Source: Ampelocalamus luodianensis (taxonomy: Eukaryota; Streptophyta; Magnoliopsida; Poales; Poaceae). Taken from it: 64,000 nt of DNA. Positions 49,101 to 60,112 of this stretch are shown here, piece after piece. The number at the start of each line of letters is the position of its first letter. The stretch's first letter is position 1. The position numbers and the translations under genes are program-made. The notes under the pieces were generated by a model. The model ran no database searches. It had not been told where the DNA came from and saw only the letters and a program-made list of their open reading frames with translations. Location: the NCBI GenBank assembly GCA_036346255.1, contig CM070633.1, forward strand, positions 12,400,001-12,464,000. Reading direction: 5' to 3'.

Positions 49101-50440
49101 ATTATGTCTTCCATACGTACACCATGAAGAGAGTAGCTGGTATGACTTCCTGGACCGAGAAGATGGCCTAGTGGGTTGAGTAGTGGATCCATGCCTTGGT
49201 GGACGTGCACCGGGATATAGCTCCCTACGACCCTAGGACATACGAGGAGTATAGCGAGTGGTATTCCACTCAGACGAGGGTTCGTTGCGTCAGGGTCGTG
49301 GACAACCCAACACGCTACGAGGCCGCGATGACCGACATGTCCCCACCTAGCCGGACTCCGCATTCCATCACGCGGTACATATTGAACAGTCCATACTTCT
49401 TTTTTCCTATGCATGTTTTCAGTTTCTAACTTACTAATTCTATATACAGAACGATCTCTTATGGGAGATGCATGAGTTAGCAACCTCCATGTGTAGTCTA
49501 ATGATCGGGAAGTGCTTTAACATGGCGAGGCAGGAGATCAGAGAGGCTATGGACCGAATGATGGAAGCGATGAGGAGAGGCATCCAACTTACGCCGTGTG
49601 TGGACCCACCACGGGAGGTGAGCCACGGTGTGTCACGGCCCACGGCTACTCACCTGGGCATAGGGGGCGGGTCCTCGTGGCATCGTGTTGGGAGTACCCC
49701 AGTGCCAGCTCAGTTCACAGATACACCTGAAACACTTATGTCTTGTTGTTAATTTCAAACTCCACTAATTACTAACGAGATTTTTTTTGGTAGGTCCTCA
49801 GTATGGTCTGTACCAGCGGCAGGACTACGTTGAGTCGTTCGCTGTGATGCAGAAATCAGGTATGTCATGTTGTTTACACTCATAACGTACTATTTCAGCA
49901 TTTCCTTCTAGTTTATATGCATAACGTGTTGTAACACAGGTCATAGACCCCTACCAAACGTTGCAAGACAAAGCAGACTCTGAGGACTATGATGTCGCCC
50001 GGGAGATGGCGCTACGATAAGCGCGCGGTGAGCCTTCACACGACGAGAGTGACCAGGTCTCCATTGGGGCTTCACAACTGCACCATGCGCTAGGAGTGAG
50101 CCAACCCACGCAACAGCCCCTCGGGACACAGCCTCTGGGGACACCCTGTCTCGTGAAACCCCCTCAGGCTACTCGAGTCAGTAGGGTACCCCGGCTGCCG
50201 GAGCCTTTGATGTACTCGCACCAACGTTCGCAGCCGCCCCAGGCGACGCCAGGTGCCACACGTTGGGTACGCCCCAAGGGGGCCGCGAGTAGATGTACCA
50301 GTCTTCTTATGTCAATTTTAATTTATGTATGACTTACATTATACTAGTCTCATGTTTCGATACTATTTGTTCTTGTTATGTGTACAGGTAACCGTGTGAG
50401 GGAGTCAGCATCCCGACACCCCACACCAGTCTAGTTCTAG
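46140..50440 (+). pseudogene. Plant mobile domain (PMD/MAIN-like) protein, multi-exon, decayed
   Basis: Segments of the PMD family appear in order with intron-like breaks: 'LLMLLVDRWRPEMQT' and 'TLQDVGYL' (47930-48020); 'DSVDKNMIRYAQELVDVEVD' (48361-48420, frame shifted from the previous); LCVKYRGLCSTCHW and GCPLLLQPWSFEHF (48450-48560); DDHVIWTPYT and ARAP-stop-GLS (48810-48880); 'FLVHDVFVEEYHMHRVM' (48930-48980); 'APYDPRTYEEYSEWY' (49220-49265). Plausible splice sites include the donor at 46306, acceptor at 47546, acceptor at 47820, donor at 48669 and acceptor at 49450. In-frame stops are frequent (48436, 48871, 48979, 48994, 49168, 49178). PMD proteins are linked to gene silencing and are often carried by transposons. 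This copy cannot be functional as written. Confidence 0.75.
46461..47520. repeat. Seven 152 bp tandem units within the first intron
   Basis: Units beginning GAAATTAGCAAGG start at 46461, 46612, 46764, 46917, 47071, 47224 and 47376, spaced 151-154 bp. Each contains 'agctaaatagggtgtgtaga', 'cctgattaaaatattc', 'catttttgca' and 'aatacattttaaactag'. The array fills nearly all of the interval between the putative donor at 46306 and acceptor at 47546. Confidence 0.92.
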
Positions 50441-51089
50441 TCTTTTCGTACATGAAATGACTACACCCTGTTCGCAAAGTACGTCGCACATTTTTCATAT
50501 TGATTCGACGAATGGGGCTATTTTTTATATTCCGCCGCCGAAGGAGGCTATTTATAATATTGCGTTGCCGAACAGGGCTATTTTCGATATTGCGCCACCA
50601 AAGGGGCTATTTTTATATTGCGCCCCTCAAACACATTCCAAATATATTTGGTCACATCGAAACTCATAATTTTTTCTCTGCCTTATATTTCCTTATCTTT
50701 TCAAAAATTAACGGTAGTGCGGACAATTATAGAAATACCAAAATTATAAATTTAATATAAGGGATTCGGATGCCAATTGAGCTGGCGATAGGTTCTCTGT
50801 TCACTGTTTGCAATAGCGACAGGGCACCTATCGCCATTTCATCAGGTGGCAGGCTCCTACTGCCATTTAAAATGGTGATAGGATGACTTTTTTGCAAATA
50901 AAAAATTACTATTTGATTTTTTTTATTATTAATTAAAATAATATTATTCAAAAAAATGGAGTGCTTGATGCCTTATACATGGCATCAGGTGTCACTTCTC
51001 TGCGTTTCTGTGCTACTTCTACGTTCTAAGCAAGCATCACGTGTCACGTACGCTCTCTTATCTGTGCAGGCGGCGGCGTTGGCAAATTA

Positions 51090-51435
51090 GAACATCTACA
51101 ATAGTCCTTGTCACTTGTTACTAAAGGATGGAAATATCAGTATTTTGATGATGTGGATGAGAGATGGTGGAGAGAGAAGGTGAGCTTGTTTCTAGATGAA
51201 AAACAATCAAGTTGTTGATACCAAAATACAAGAAACAATAAAATAGCTATTGAAGACTTACTTATTACCTAAAAACGCGTTTTGTTGATATCAAGAATCA
51301 TTATGCACACTTGTAGCTATTAAAGTTAGATACAAACTTAGGAAACAATCTATTGAAAAGCTTACTACTTTTTATTAGATTGGGTAATCTCTCTTTTTTT
51401 AATAATAAATTAAAAATAAATTATTATAGATGCTC
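51090..51435. mobile_element. Tourist-like MITE (346 bp)
   Basis: Terminal repeats GAACATCTACAATAG (left) and, inverted, GAGCATCTATAATAA (right) are flanked by TTA on both sides (51087-51089, 51436-51438). The TTA duplication is the hallmark of PIF/Harbinger-related Tourist MITEs. No coding capacity. Confidence 0.75.
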
Positions 51436-51439
51436 TTAG

Positions 51440-53446
51440 CCGATGACCGATGGAGCCGACCTGCGTGCATGGTTAGGTGGCATGGCAAACAAATGGCTGG
51501 AGACCCACGCCACGAGTTGCATGTGCAGCACAACAGAGCTCTAGATGCACGCACTTATTCGCCGGCTCCCGGCTGCGTCCTACGCTACTCAGTAGACGGC
51601 CGGGCCACTACGTGCTGCACATGCTGGAGACCGACAGTTCCACTTTGAGAGTTGACAACAATGTTTATAATGGGGTTATCGATCGATACACGGCACAGGA
51701 TTCGGATCCTCTGCCTCTGCATTAGTCTAGTAAATACACACTGATACAATGATTTACATCTTCTTGTTAGCCACTAGATTGAAGGTGAAAGGTCTAGATT
51801 TTTTTATAGGGGTACTATAGCGGTCACTCTACTTACCACTTTTCAGATTCCATGTTGTAGCATTGCATTGCAGCAGCATAATCCTAGCCGTCCATTTTGA
51901 TCAAACGCTCTAGAAGTTTTCTTCTTGCAGGCAACTATAGCTCTCTCTGCATTACTTATTTTGTAATGCAAAGAATCCTCTTCCCACAGCACAAGCGTGC
52001 ACGCAGCCGTCTCGGTGAGCAGCACTTAGATCTAAAGGGAGCTATACATTACTTCACTTATTTCTTCCTCACAAATCAGCCACTTTCTTGACCGTTCGAT
52101 GGAGATCCAGCAACCCAGATCCAACTGCAATTCTATATACCCTCACCTCCAGATATCCAACCCTATCACCGATTTATCCATCCCCTCTGCCACCTGACCT
52201 CGTTGCCTCCTGCCGCCACCCAGCGCGCCGCATCCCCGCCGCCTTGTCGGCATCGGCGAGGGTCACCGGTGGTGGCACACGTGAGGGAGCATTCGAAGGG
52301 GCGGTGGCATGAGTCGGCTTCATCGGTGCTCGCCCTCATGCTTCAACAGTGCTTGAACACGGGCTTGGCTTCACCAGAGCTGAAGGAGGAGAGGCTGCAC
52401 GAATCTCGTAGTATAACTAAAAGGTGAGAAAATCAACTGATTTCACAAATTTTTTTTTTGACAAGATGTATAGCAAATCTGTTATATATAATCCTGTGGA
52501 ATTTGGAGATCGAACTTAAATTGCATTCGCAAGATATTGAAAATAGAGAGTTTGGAAGAATAGTGATGATTTCTCACATTGTTTATCAATATTCCCTTTT
52601 CAATGCTTGTCAATTTCATTTGTCTTAAGTTTGGTTGAGTTTGATTATTCATTTTTTGCAGGGTTATAGATAAGGTCATCCCTCAACATCTTGTAATTTG
52701 TTCAAAAATTTAAAAACTCCCACGCAAAGTTCGTAAGAGCTTACAGCAAAGAGGAAGGTTATATTAGCAACTTGGTACGCAAGCGCTCCATACATAATTG
52801 TTCAGTGTGTTTTCGGGTAGTTGATCCACAAAATTGATATATTAGCTAAGTAGATCTTTCTTAAGGATGAGCCGGTGGCCTGATGGTAGAAGCGAGGGTG
52901 TTTGTTCTCACCCTAGGGATCGACACGGTGTGACATTCTACGGCCCCAAGAGAACCCAATCTTGTCAAGGTCACTAATAAGGCCTAGTTGGCCTATGTTC
53001 GAGTTGCGTATAAGCATATAAACTTTGAACAACCATATATGGAGAGTAGTTTCTTTTTGCTGTCAATATTAATTAATCATTGTGTTTGAGGAATTGTCCA
53101 GTTATAAGCCCCAAAGAAGGAATCTAACGGATGCATATAGCTAGTTGCTTCTCCCTTCTATCCAAAAGGAACAACACTTGAGGTCTTCAATTCATGACGT
53201 GCATCTGATATGATCACTACTCTCTTATGGCATATTGGTATAATGGTATATATGGTTTTCGAACGTTGTTCCTTTCGTGACGTGTTGGATATTTGCTTGC
53301 CCAAGGGCAGGCATCAGTCGCCTTCTCTTATCATGATCACAAAAATGAAAATGACACGAAGGTCATCAAGCAGATGTGATTTATAATGTCCAATATATAA
53401 GATAGGTAGACATTGACCAAAACATGCACCTAAATATTCTACTTTA
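51440..53446. other. Unassigned DNA with a possible tRNA-derived SINE at 52866-53035
   Basis: Short frames at 51430-51725 and 52088-52427 have no recognisable domain. 52866-53035 contains TGGCCTGATGG (A-box-like) and, about 40 bp on, GGGATCGACAC (weak B-box-like), which might be an old tRNA-derived SINE. No clear tail or target duplication is seen. Confidence 0.25.
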
Positions 53447-53934
53447 CACTACTACAAAAAGGCTAATACTGGACGCTTCATCACATATAGTTTTTCAAAA
53501 TCGCCAGTGTTAATGGTAATCACAGACGGTTTTACCAGTGCGACTGTCTCTGTTACTGGATACGCTAAGAACCGTCTGTGATGGGCTAATATCATAGACA
53601 GATCGTATTAAAAACCGTCTATGAAAAGTATCTCCCGATTTTACCATGACTTGTTAAGAATCATCCAAAAATTACAGACGGTTTCAAACAATAACCGTCA
53701 GTGATATTACTAAGTAATATCACGTAAGGCTTTCAACATGAATCGTCTGTGATGAGCTAATATCACAAACGCTTCATATTAAAAATCATCTTTCACTCTG
53801 TGATTTTACCATGACTTAGACGTCTGTGATATTGGCTCATCACAGATGGCTCATGTTGAAAACTGTCTGTAATTCGCAGCGTGGGAGGGCGGGAATTTTC
53901 GGACGCAGGAGGTGAAATATTTTGGCGTTGTTCT

Positions 53935-54203
53935 TATATATTATAGCCACACATGCCTTGTCTTTCATCAGTCTCTCTCCTATCCCCATGCCGAGCTCCG
54001 GTGACCGCTCTCGATTCCCCGGTGCGGTTCGATGAGGAGACGCAACCGATGACGAGGAGGAGGGACGCACAGGAGCTCCATGTCAACCGCAGGAGGGCGA
54101 AACGCATCCTCAGCCTGCTGTTTCATGACGCCCCCGGTGAGCAGGGCGCTGCGGCTCGACCAGTATCACCAGATCTGGCTGCCCCCCATCTTGGCCTCAG
54201 GTG
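53935..54203 (+). other. Promoter-like TATA and possible first exon inside the CACTA element
   Basis: TATATATTATA at 53936-53946 is followed by a GC-rich segment with a frame from 53953 and a donor-like CTCAG/GTGAGC near 54200. The encoded peptide ('RRRAKRILSLLFHDAPGEQG') is not one I recognise. It may be the 5' exon of a lost CACTA gene or a captured host fragment. Function is unknown. Confidence 0.3.
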
Positions 54204-54404
54204 AGCACGAAGTTTTGCCCCCAAATCTCTATCTAGGTTTCCTTCTCACTCTGATTTCGTCCCCTCCATTCTGTCAGATTTTGTTCTCAGTGAGGACCCC
54301 CATCTGCGGTCGACAAAGGAGGCGATTCGGTTCGAGATGGACGTCTCTAATCGACCTCATCCTCATCAGAGAGTGAGCTATTGATTGAGAGAGAGAGAGA
54401 ATCT

Positions 54405-55993
54405 TCTAGGGATACGGGTAGACTACGATAGCAACAATTCAAAATTTCTACCACGTAAGCCAGGATGCTAAGCAAGTATATGATCACAGATCGTTACCAC
54501 CAGACACGCAGTGCAGCGGAAAAAGAGTCGGAGCAGCCTGGTCCAACGAAGTGCACGTTGATGTAGTGGTCATAGTCGATCGTCTAGCGCCCTCGCGAGT
54601 GGATCGTCTCCTCCAGCAGTCTTTGAAGTTCCTTGTGAAGATCGCGGGTCGTCCTCAAGTGCAACAGCAACCGCAGTAGTGCCTCTACGGTATCCACACG
54701 TCCACGGCAGGAACAACCAAATGCTAGTGTGCCAGCACCAAGTCACACGGTAGGGCTCTCTCAGAGAGATGGTAGCTAGGGTTTCGGTGAGTAACTCACG
54801 TCGCTCGCGTGTCCCCTCCTTGTTTTTCCAACAGCTTCAAGCATCTCCTTATATAGTGCCCATGACGGATCATATCCAAACATGTTTTGTTCCAACCCAT
54901 TAAGTGTGTGACCCGTTAGGTTTATGCGTAGTTAGTTGTGACTCGGAAACCCTTTTCCGACCACGAGTCGTAGTGATCCCTAGCAGGACATAACGATTCC
55001 CGAATACACACAAATTATATCGGACGAACCTTAATGCAATATGATCTACGACCAGGTCCTCATCACTTACGACCAGCTTGTATCTCGTCATGACCATTTT
55101 GTGACTGTATACGACCAGCTCATATTTAGTCTCAACCAGTTCGTAACTCCTTACGATCAGGTTTCGACCACTCTGTGATTACGTTCGACCAGTCTACGAC
55201 CAGCTCGTATCTCCATACGACTTGTCTGTAACTGATCGAACTAAGCGACCTACTCGTGTATTCTCTCTTTGCCTCACGACATCTGATTTGAACTCCAGGT
55301 GAGATATATGTCATCCATAGACTGTTCAATACTTTCTCGATCTAGTATCGGATATCCTTATATGGTCGAACTCTTCGACTACGAGTGGCATGACCATGCA
55401 CTTTCTTTATCCGACCACTTTGAAAGGCCCAGAGATATCTCTCTCGTTATGTTAGGAGGGGCAAACCCCATATCTGACCAGTCACATCCCTCCGCATGTT
55501 TCATAGCATACCCAAAAGCTATCTTTATAACTACCCAGTTACGAGTAGTGTTTGGCAATCCCTAAATGTGCTATTACACATATAGGAAACCATGCTGATT
55601 TCAGGTCTTAGGAATATACATCATCATTGCTTGAGACCAACTAACGACACATATAATCATAACAATCTCAACAGTGTCTCATGGTGGGTCAATCCAACCC
55701 CATATTCTCTAATATGCGTTCATATTATTGATTCGATATCCCTATACCCATGACCGGTGAAACATGGTCATCAATTAATACATGTGCTGGTCGTAGAGTC
55801 ACTAGTGTTCTGACCAGTGATACTTTTAAAGTGACATCATATAAGTTAAAGAGTTTCACCAACAAGTCATATACTCATTGATCTATATAACTGGTGATTC
55901 ATTCAAGGAACAGAATAACATTTATTCAACAACTCATAAACATAGACGTGATACAATCATCTCTATGATTGCCTCTCGGGCATAACACTAACA
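54405..55993 (-). mobile_element. Second solo Copia LTR (Angela/BARE/RIRE1-like), nested in the CACTA element
   Basis: The minus strand starts TGTTAGTGTTATGCCCGAGA and ends with sequence matching the tail of 3545-5151 ('tgctatcgtag'). Length is about 1589 bp. Flanks AATCT (54400-54404) and TATCT (55994-55998) are a 5 bp duplication with one mismatch. The outer end is read as TCTAGG where TG is expected. TATA at 54848-54856 on the minus strand. Confidence 0.85.
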
Positions 55994-56313
55994 TATCTTT
56001 TAATTAACTTCTTGTAAACTATCGAAAAAGCATATGAAAACTACTATCTAGCAATTGATTGGTTTGGCTCAAAATTCAATTTTTTTAAAATAAAAAATTA
56101 TCACAAACAATTTTTACTAAAAAACTGTATGTGATAGTCTATTATCATAGATGGTTCTTATTCAGAACCGTCAGTGATAGCCTTTTTTACAGACGATTCA
56201 AAAATCGTCTGTGATGATCTTATGTCATTACTGACCCATAAGTCAGACGGTTCAGAAAACTGTCTGTGATGACAATTTTGAATTGTCTGTGATGATCTTT
56301 TTTGTAGTATCAT

Positions 56314-57405
56314 TCTTTTTTGGGATTCCGTTGTAACGCACGAGCACACTACTAATATAAATAGTGTCCAGCCGGTTCCTTTTCCAGGACAGCCTAACAT
56401 ATGCATCTCTTTTGAGCATTTTTTTCTTTCTTCTGAGCGAATAGAACAATCGGCCTACTGTTAACTCTAGATTCCAAAGTGCACACTGACTAGACAATGA
56501 CGAATGGAGAATACAAAGGACATAGTTGTCAACTTTTGCAGCGTCACCAGCAACGGTGAAGGTTTGACGCACTTGGATCCCGACAGACTCGATGGCTATG
56601 AACAAAAAAAAGCTTATCATAAAATAAGATGATAGGAGGAGACTTATTATGAACGGAATCGATCGATCAAGTGTTTATTTTATGACAAGGTTAGACTCAA
56701 TGGCTATGAACGGAAAAGCTTTTGACGCTTTGAGTAACAAATATATTTTAAATTAAATACCAATATTGCGAGCAGCAAAATTATATATTGAGACTTTATT
56801 GTTGTAAATATAATATTACAATTTATAGTATTTGAATGAAATGTAATTGTAAAGATTAGTTATCAAAGTTGCTGGCGTATTAGACTCGATGGCTATGCAT
56901 GGAGGAGAGAGAATCTTGTGTCCTACTGTCATATTCTTATTTTTGAATGGGGAATCGATCGATCATGCGTTTATTTTATGATAAGTACGGGGTACTAAAT
57001 TCTGCCAAATGATAATGAAAAGTGAAAGACGATACGAGGAGACTTATGGCCAGCATCTCCATTTTATCCCAACAATAGTCGTTTTGGAAAAGCTCAAATG
57101 CAATTGAGCCAACGAGTGTTACTCCGGTATATGTTATTTTTATGGTTTCTCTTTTTACAGATCGTGGCTGTGTGTTTTGGCATGACGTGTGCTTTTGATA
57201 CTTTAGTACATGTTTAATACCACGACCGTTCGTAGTGCGGTCTAGTGGCCCATGTGGAGTTGTGATGGTGTGATTAGTCCCATATTGTTTGTCTAAAGTG
57301 AATTATAGTAGTATATAATGTCTGTTTGGTTCAACCTAGCACCTCTGGGTTAACCATTTTACACGAAGCGGGAACGAAAGTGTAAGTGGGGTGCTATGCA
57401 TGCGC
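56314..57405. other. Unassigned DNA with dispersed short repeats
   Basis: 'actcgatggctatg' recurs near 56588, 56697 and 56884, and 'ggaatcgatcgatca' at about 56655 and 56947. These look like remnants of a duplicated 250-290 bp unit. No coding domain was recognised. Confidence 0.4.
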
Positions 57406-57409
57406 GGGT

Positions 57410-57690
57410 CCGCCCAACTACTGCAGAAAAGGTTATCACAGACGGTTTAAAAACGTCATTACATACGGTTTCGTGAGCCGTCTAAGTTTATGAGCCAGTA
57501 ACGACATAACATCATCACATACGGTTTTGAACCGTCTTTGATGCAGACTATCACAGACGGTTATTAACTTAGAAGCATAACCGTCTGTGATAGATGACTA
57601 TCACAGACGGTTTATAGATGAAACCGTCTATGATAACTGATGTATCACAGACGGTTTGTCCTAAGAAACCGTTTTGTGATATTCTTTTGT
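57410..57690. mobile_element. Small CACTA-like element of consecutive hairpins
   Basis: Starts ACTACTGCAGAAAAGG and ends TTCTTTTGTATTG. It holds near-perfect inverted pairs of TATCACAGACGGTT: 16 bp stems at 57554/57579, 15 bp at 57600/57623, and 15 bp at 57644/57668. It shares the motif of the CACTA element at 53447. The distal part is duplicated at 61249-61345. Confidence 0.65.
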
Positions 57691-57745
57691 ATTGCTAAAT
57701 CTATTTCTGTTTATTGGCTAGCCTTAGAAAATGCTAGCTATGCCC

Positions 57746-60099
57746 TGTAACACCCCAACTCAGAACGAGCCTGGAATGTTACCAAAGCTAAATACAACTA
57801 GAACGAATTTACAAATTCTCGACAGAGTCTCCTTTGTATATTCAATAAAACCAAGTTTCTAACAAGTAAACCTAACATTTAACAAAATTTCCAATATTCC
57901 AATTCAATCATGCATAAATGATAATCGTATGACAATAAATAAGCAACACCAATCACACAATCCATAAATCATCCTACAATCATCATCATAAAAGCATCTA
58001 TAGGTGGTTATAACATAATTATTTATTCTTTTGTGTGGAACTAAGATAACAAATGCATAAAAGCTGTGAGGTAGTGCGTGCTCTCCAAAGTCTACTCCCT
58101 CCCATACATGACGTTTTTGCCAGATGTACCTAAATCAAAACAAAGCAAGGGTGAGCCATAAGACTCAGCAAGTATCAACAAGGTTACATGATCATAAAGA
58201 CATAACAGCATAAACAACTTTAATCAACATCATTCATGGCATTTCGAATATTAAAACAAATGATGATAATGCTTTGCACTCTTGTTCTTTATCTCTTTAC
58301 GTATTTTACCGGTAATGCGGGGTATTCATCCGTCAATGGATACCCATGCCTGTGCTCTCTGGCACAGGGACCAAGAGCCTATACATTCAACTTGTATAGG
58401 GACCTTTGCCTGTCATCAAAATGACGGGGACCTCTGTACATATTGCCCACATTTCATGAATGTGGGGACCTCAAGCCTGTCATTGTCTGACAGGGACCTC
58501 AACTAATTCACTTGGTCACCTTATGACCAAGTTTCAATATGCTCAAAATATGCATGAATATAATATCTTTACCTTCTCATTCATTAGGATTCAACATATA
58601 CTTTAATCATGTAAACAGTAGCATTATGACATAAGTGCAAACATAATATGCAAACATCAACACCACTAGGGTCATCTCAACATCTCTTTCATATGGCAAC
58701 AATGAACATTACACCCCTCAATCATAGCATGCAATAGGAATTCTATTTAACCCGAATACTTGCCTCAACCGTGCGAGAACGGCGGACGCGAAGTGGGTGC
58801 TGCCCTTGGGATCTCACTGCCACCTGGACAAGAAGATAACCCCAAACTAAGACTAGCATACTGGACCAAAATCATACATAACATTACAATCGAAATCGCT
58901 AACTTCTTATCATTTCTAACTTTTCTAATTTCTAGCGATCGGTCATTGCAGACAGCAGACTTCAAAAATTCATAACTTTCTGCTCAGGAGTTCAAATAGG
59001 ATGATCTTGGACATTCGGAAAGGTAATTAAAATGTCTAAATAAACTTAGTTGGGAGACCCTCCGATTCGGCCATCTACCAGTCCTACCAATCTATTTAAT
59101 CAGAGCAAACATTTCACGTCGGGTTTCGGACAGCGACAAAGAAACTATCATAACTTTCTACGTTCGTCCGAATTTAGTGATCTTTAGCTTTCTGAAAGCT
59201 AAGAGGATTAACCTAGTTTGTCGTTATGGTGAGACCCTCCGAAACCCATCTAAATATGCGCTTCTATCAGGTTAACCAACACTAGCAATTCGCTTCTCTC
59301 CGAAACACAGAAATACTAAGAAATTCATAACTTTGGCTACCGAAGTCCGAATGACTTGATTCTTGTCGGCAATGAAAGGTAACTACGATATCTACAACTT
59401 TCTAGGAGACACCCAGACCCAAATATGCCTCTAACCTAATCAAAATCAACAATCGCTCTCTGCGGAAAACCGACGAACTGACAACCGAAAATGAACAACT
59501 AGAAAACGACCCCAAAACAAAGAATCACGGGTTACCCTTGCCGAAACGACGAAGGCACGCTGTGCGGATGAAGATCACCACGAGTTCCCGGTTGCGGATT
59601 CTTCTTCCCTCTCCCTTTCTTCTCTTCCTTCTTCCCTTCTCTTCTCCCTTCTTTCTTCCCTCCCTTCTTCTTCTTTGGCCGGCTGCAAAGGTGCCCTTTC
59701 TTCTTCTCTTGGCCGGCAACAATGGAGGGGATCTTGGGGGAGAGATTGAGGGGCGCAAGGGGAAGCAACCATGGGGGAAGGAGGCGTGGGGAGGGGAGAG
59801 GAGAGGTGGCGCCGGATTTGGGGAAGTAGGGCGTGGGAGAGGGGAGGGAAGGGGCCTGTTCACTAGGGTTAGGGGAGAGGCTTCCCCCCTCTTCTTTGGC
59901 CGGCCACCACAAGCCCACTTGGGCCAAGCCCAAGCCTGTGTTGAGGACTAACAGCGATTAACCCTCTCTAAGAGTCTAACTGAGAAAACTTCCTAAAGGT
60001 CCCTCCAGAAATTCTATTTGATCCTCCCCGATTAATCGATCTCTCCCGAATAAAATTAATCTCCTCGATTCAATTCTTATCTCACTTTCGGATATTACA
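57746..60099 (-). repeat. 3' LTR of family V, copy A
   Basis: Plus-strand ends TGTAACACCCC and GGATATTACA, 2354 bp. The minus strand is the sense strand because pol and the polypurine tract lie at the right edge. It includes a six-hairpin array (58349-58531) and an uninterrupted pyrimidine run (59599-59677). Charged open frames near 59525-59951 are by-products of the purine/pyrimidine bias. Confidence 0.88.
58349..58531 (-). other. Six consecutive stem-loops in LTR V
   Basis: Plus-strand arms: CCTGTGC/GCACAGG (58349, 58362), CCTATACA/TGTATAGG (58378, 58393), CCTGTCAT/ATGACGGG (58409, 58421), CCCACATT/AATGTGGG (58446, 58459), CCTGTCA/TGACAGG (58476, 58488), CTTGGTCA/TGACCAAG (58511, 58524). 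The first five end in GGGACC. Stem sequences differ but pairing is kept. It lies about 600 bp from the LTR end, like the array in family II. Copy B has the same at 62003-62185. Confidence 0.85.
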
Positions 60100-60112
60100 T
60101 TCTACCCCTTAA
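60100..60112 (-). other. Polypurine tract of family V, copy A
   Basis: The minus strand reads TTAAGGGGTAGAA directly before the LTR start TGTAATATCC. Copy B has AAGGGGGTAGAA at 63760. Confidence 0.8.

Larger units (their letters stand above)
45888..50972 (+). mobile_element. Mutator-like element carrying a plant-mobile-domain gene
   Basis: Long inverted ends: GGCAGAGTGCTTGAG at the left pairs with the inverted right end GGCATCAAGCACTCC. Over the next ~110 bp both sides share AATTAATAAT, CAAATAGT and 'CACCATTT' blocks followed by 'gcgatagg...atttcatc' repeats. Such long terminal inverted repeats are typical of Mutator-like elements. Candidate 9 bp flanks (CTTTGTGGA, TTATACATG) do not match. 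No MURA-type transposase is visible. The only gene is the plant-mobile-domain pseudogene. Confidence 0.65.
53447..56313 (+). mobile_element. Non-autonomous CACTA (En/Spm-like) element with a nested Copia LTR
   Basis: The left end is CACTACTACAAAAAGGC. The right end inverted reads ATACTACAAAAAAGATC, so the outer bases are degraded there. Both subterminal zones (53510-53880 and 56095-56300) are packed with TCACAGACGGTT-type motifs in both orientations, the classic CACTA arrangement for transposase binding. Without the Copia LTR the element is about 1.28 kb. No transposase is encoded. Confidence 0.75.

Noticed and set aside
47821..50332. An intact host PMD gene
   Set aside because: Multiple in-frame stops and frame changes, and it lies between transposon inverted repeats.
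52866..53035. tRNA gene
   Set aside because: Only loose A- and B-box resemblance; no cloverleaf could be drawn. At best an old SINE.
59525..59951. Lys/Glu- and Pro-rich frames, repeated at 63190-63611
   Set aside because: By-products of the purine/pyrimidine tract in LTR V.
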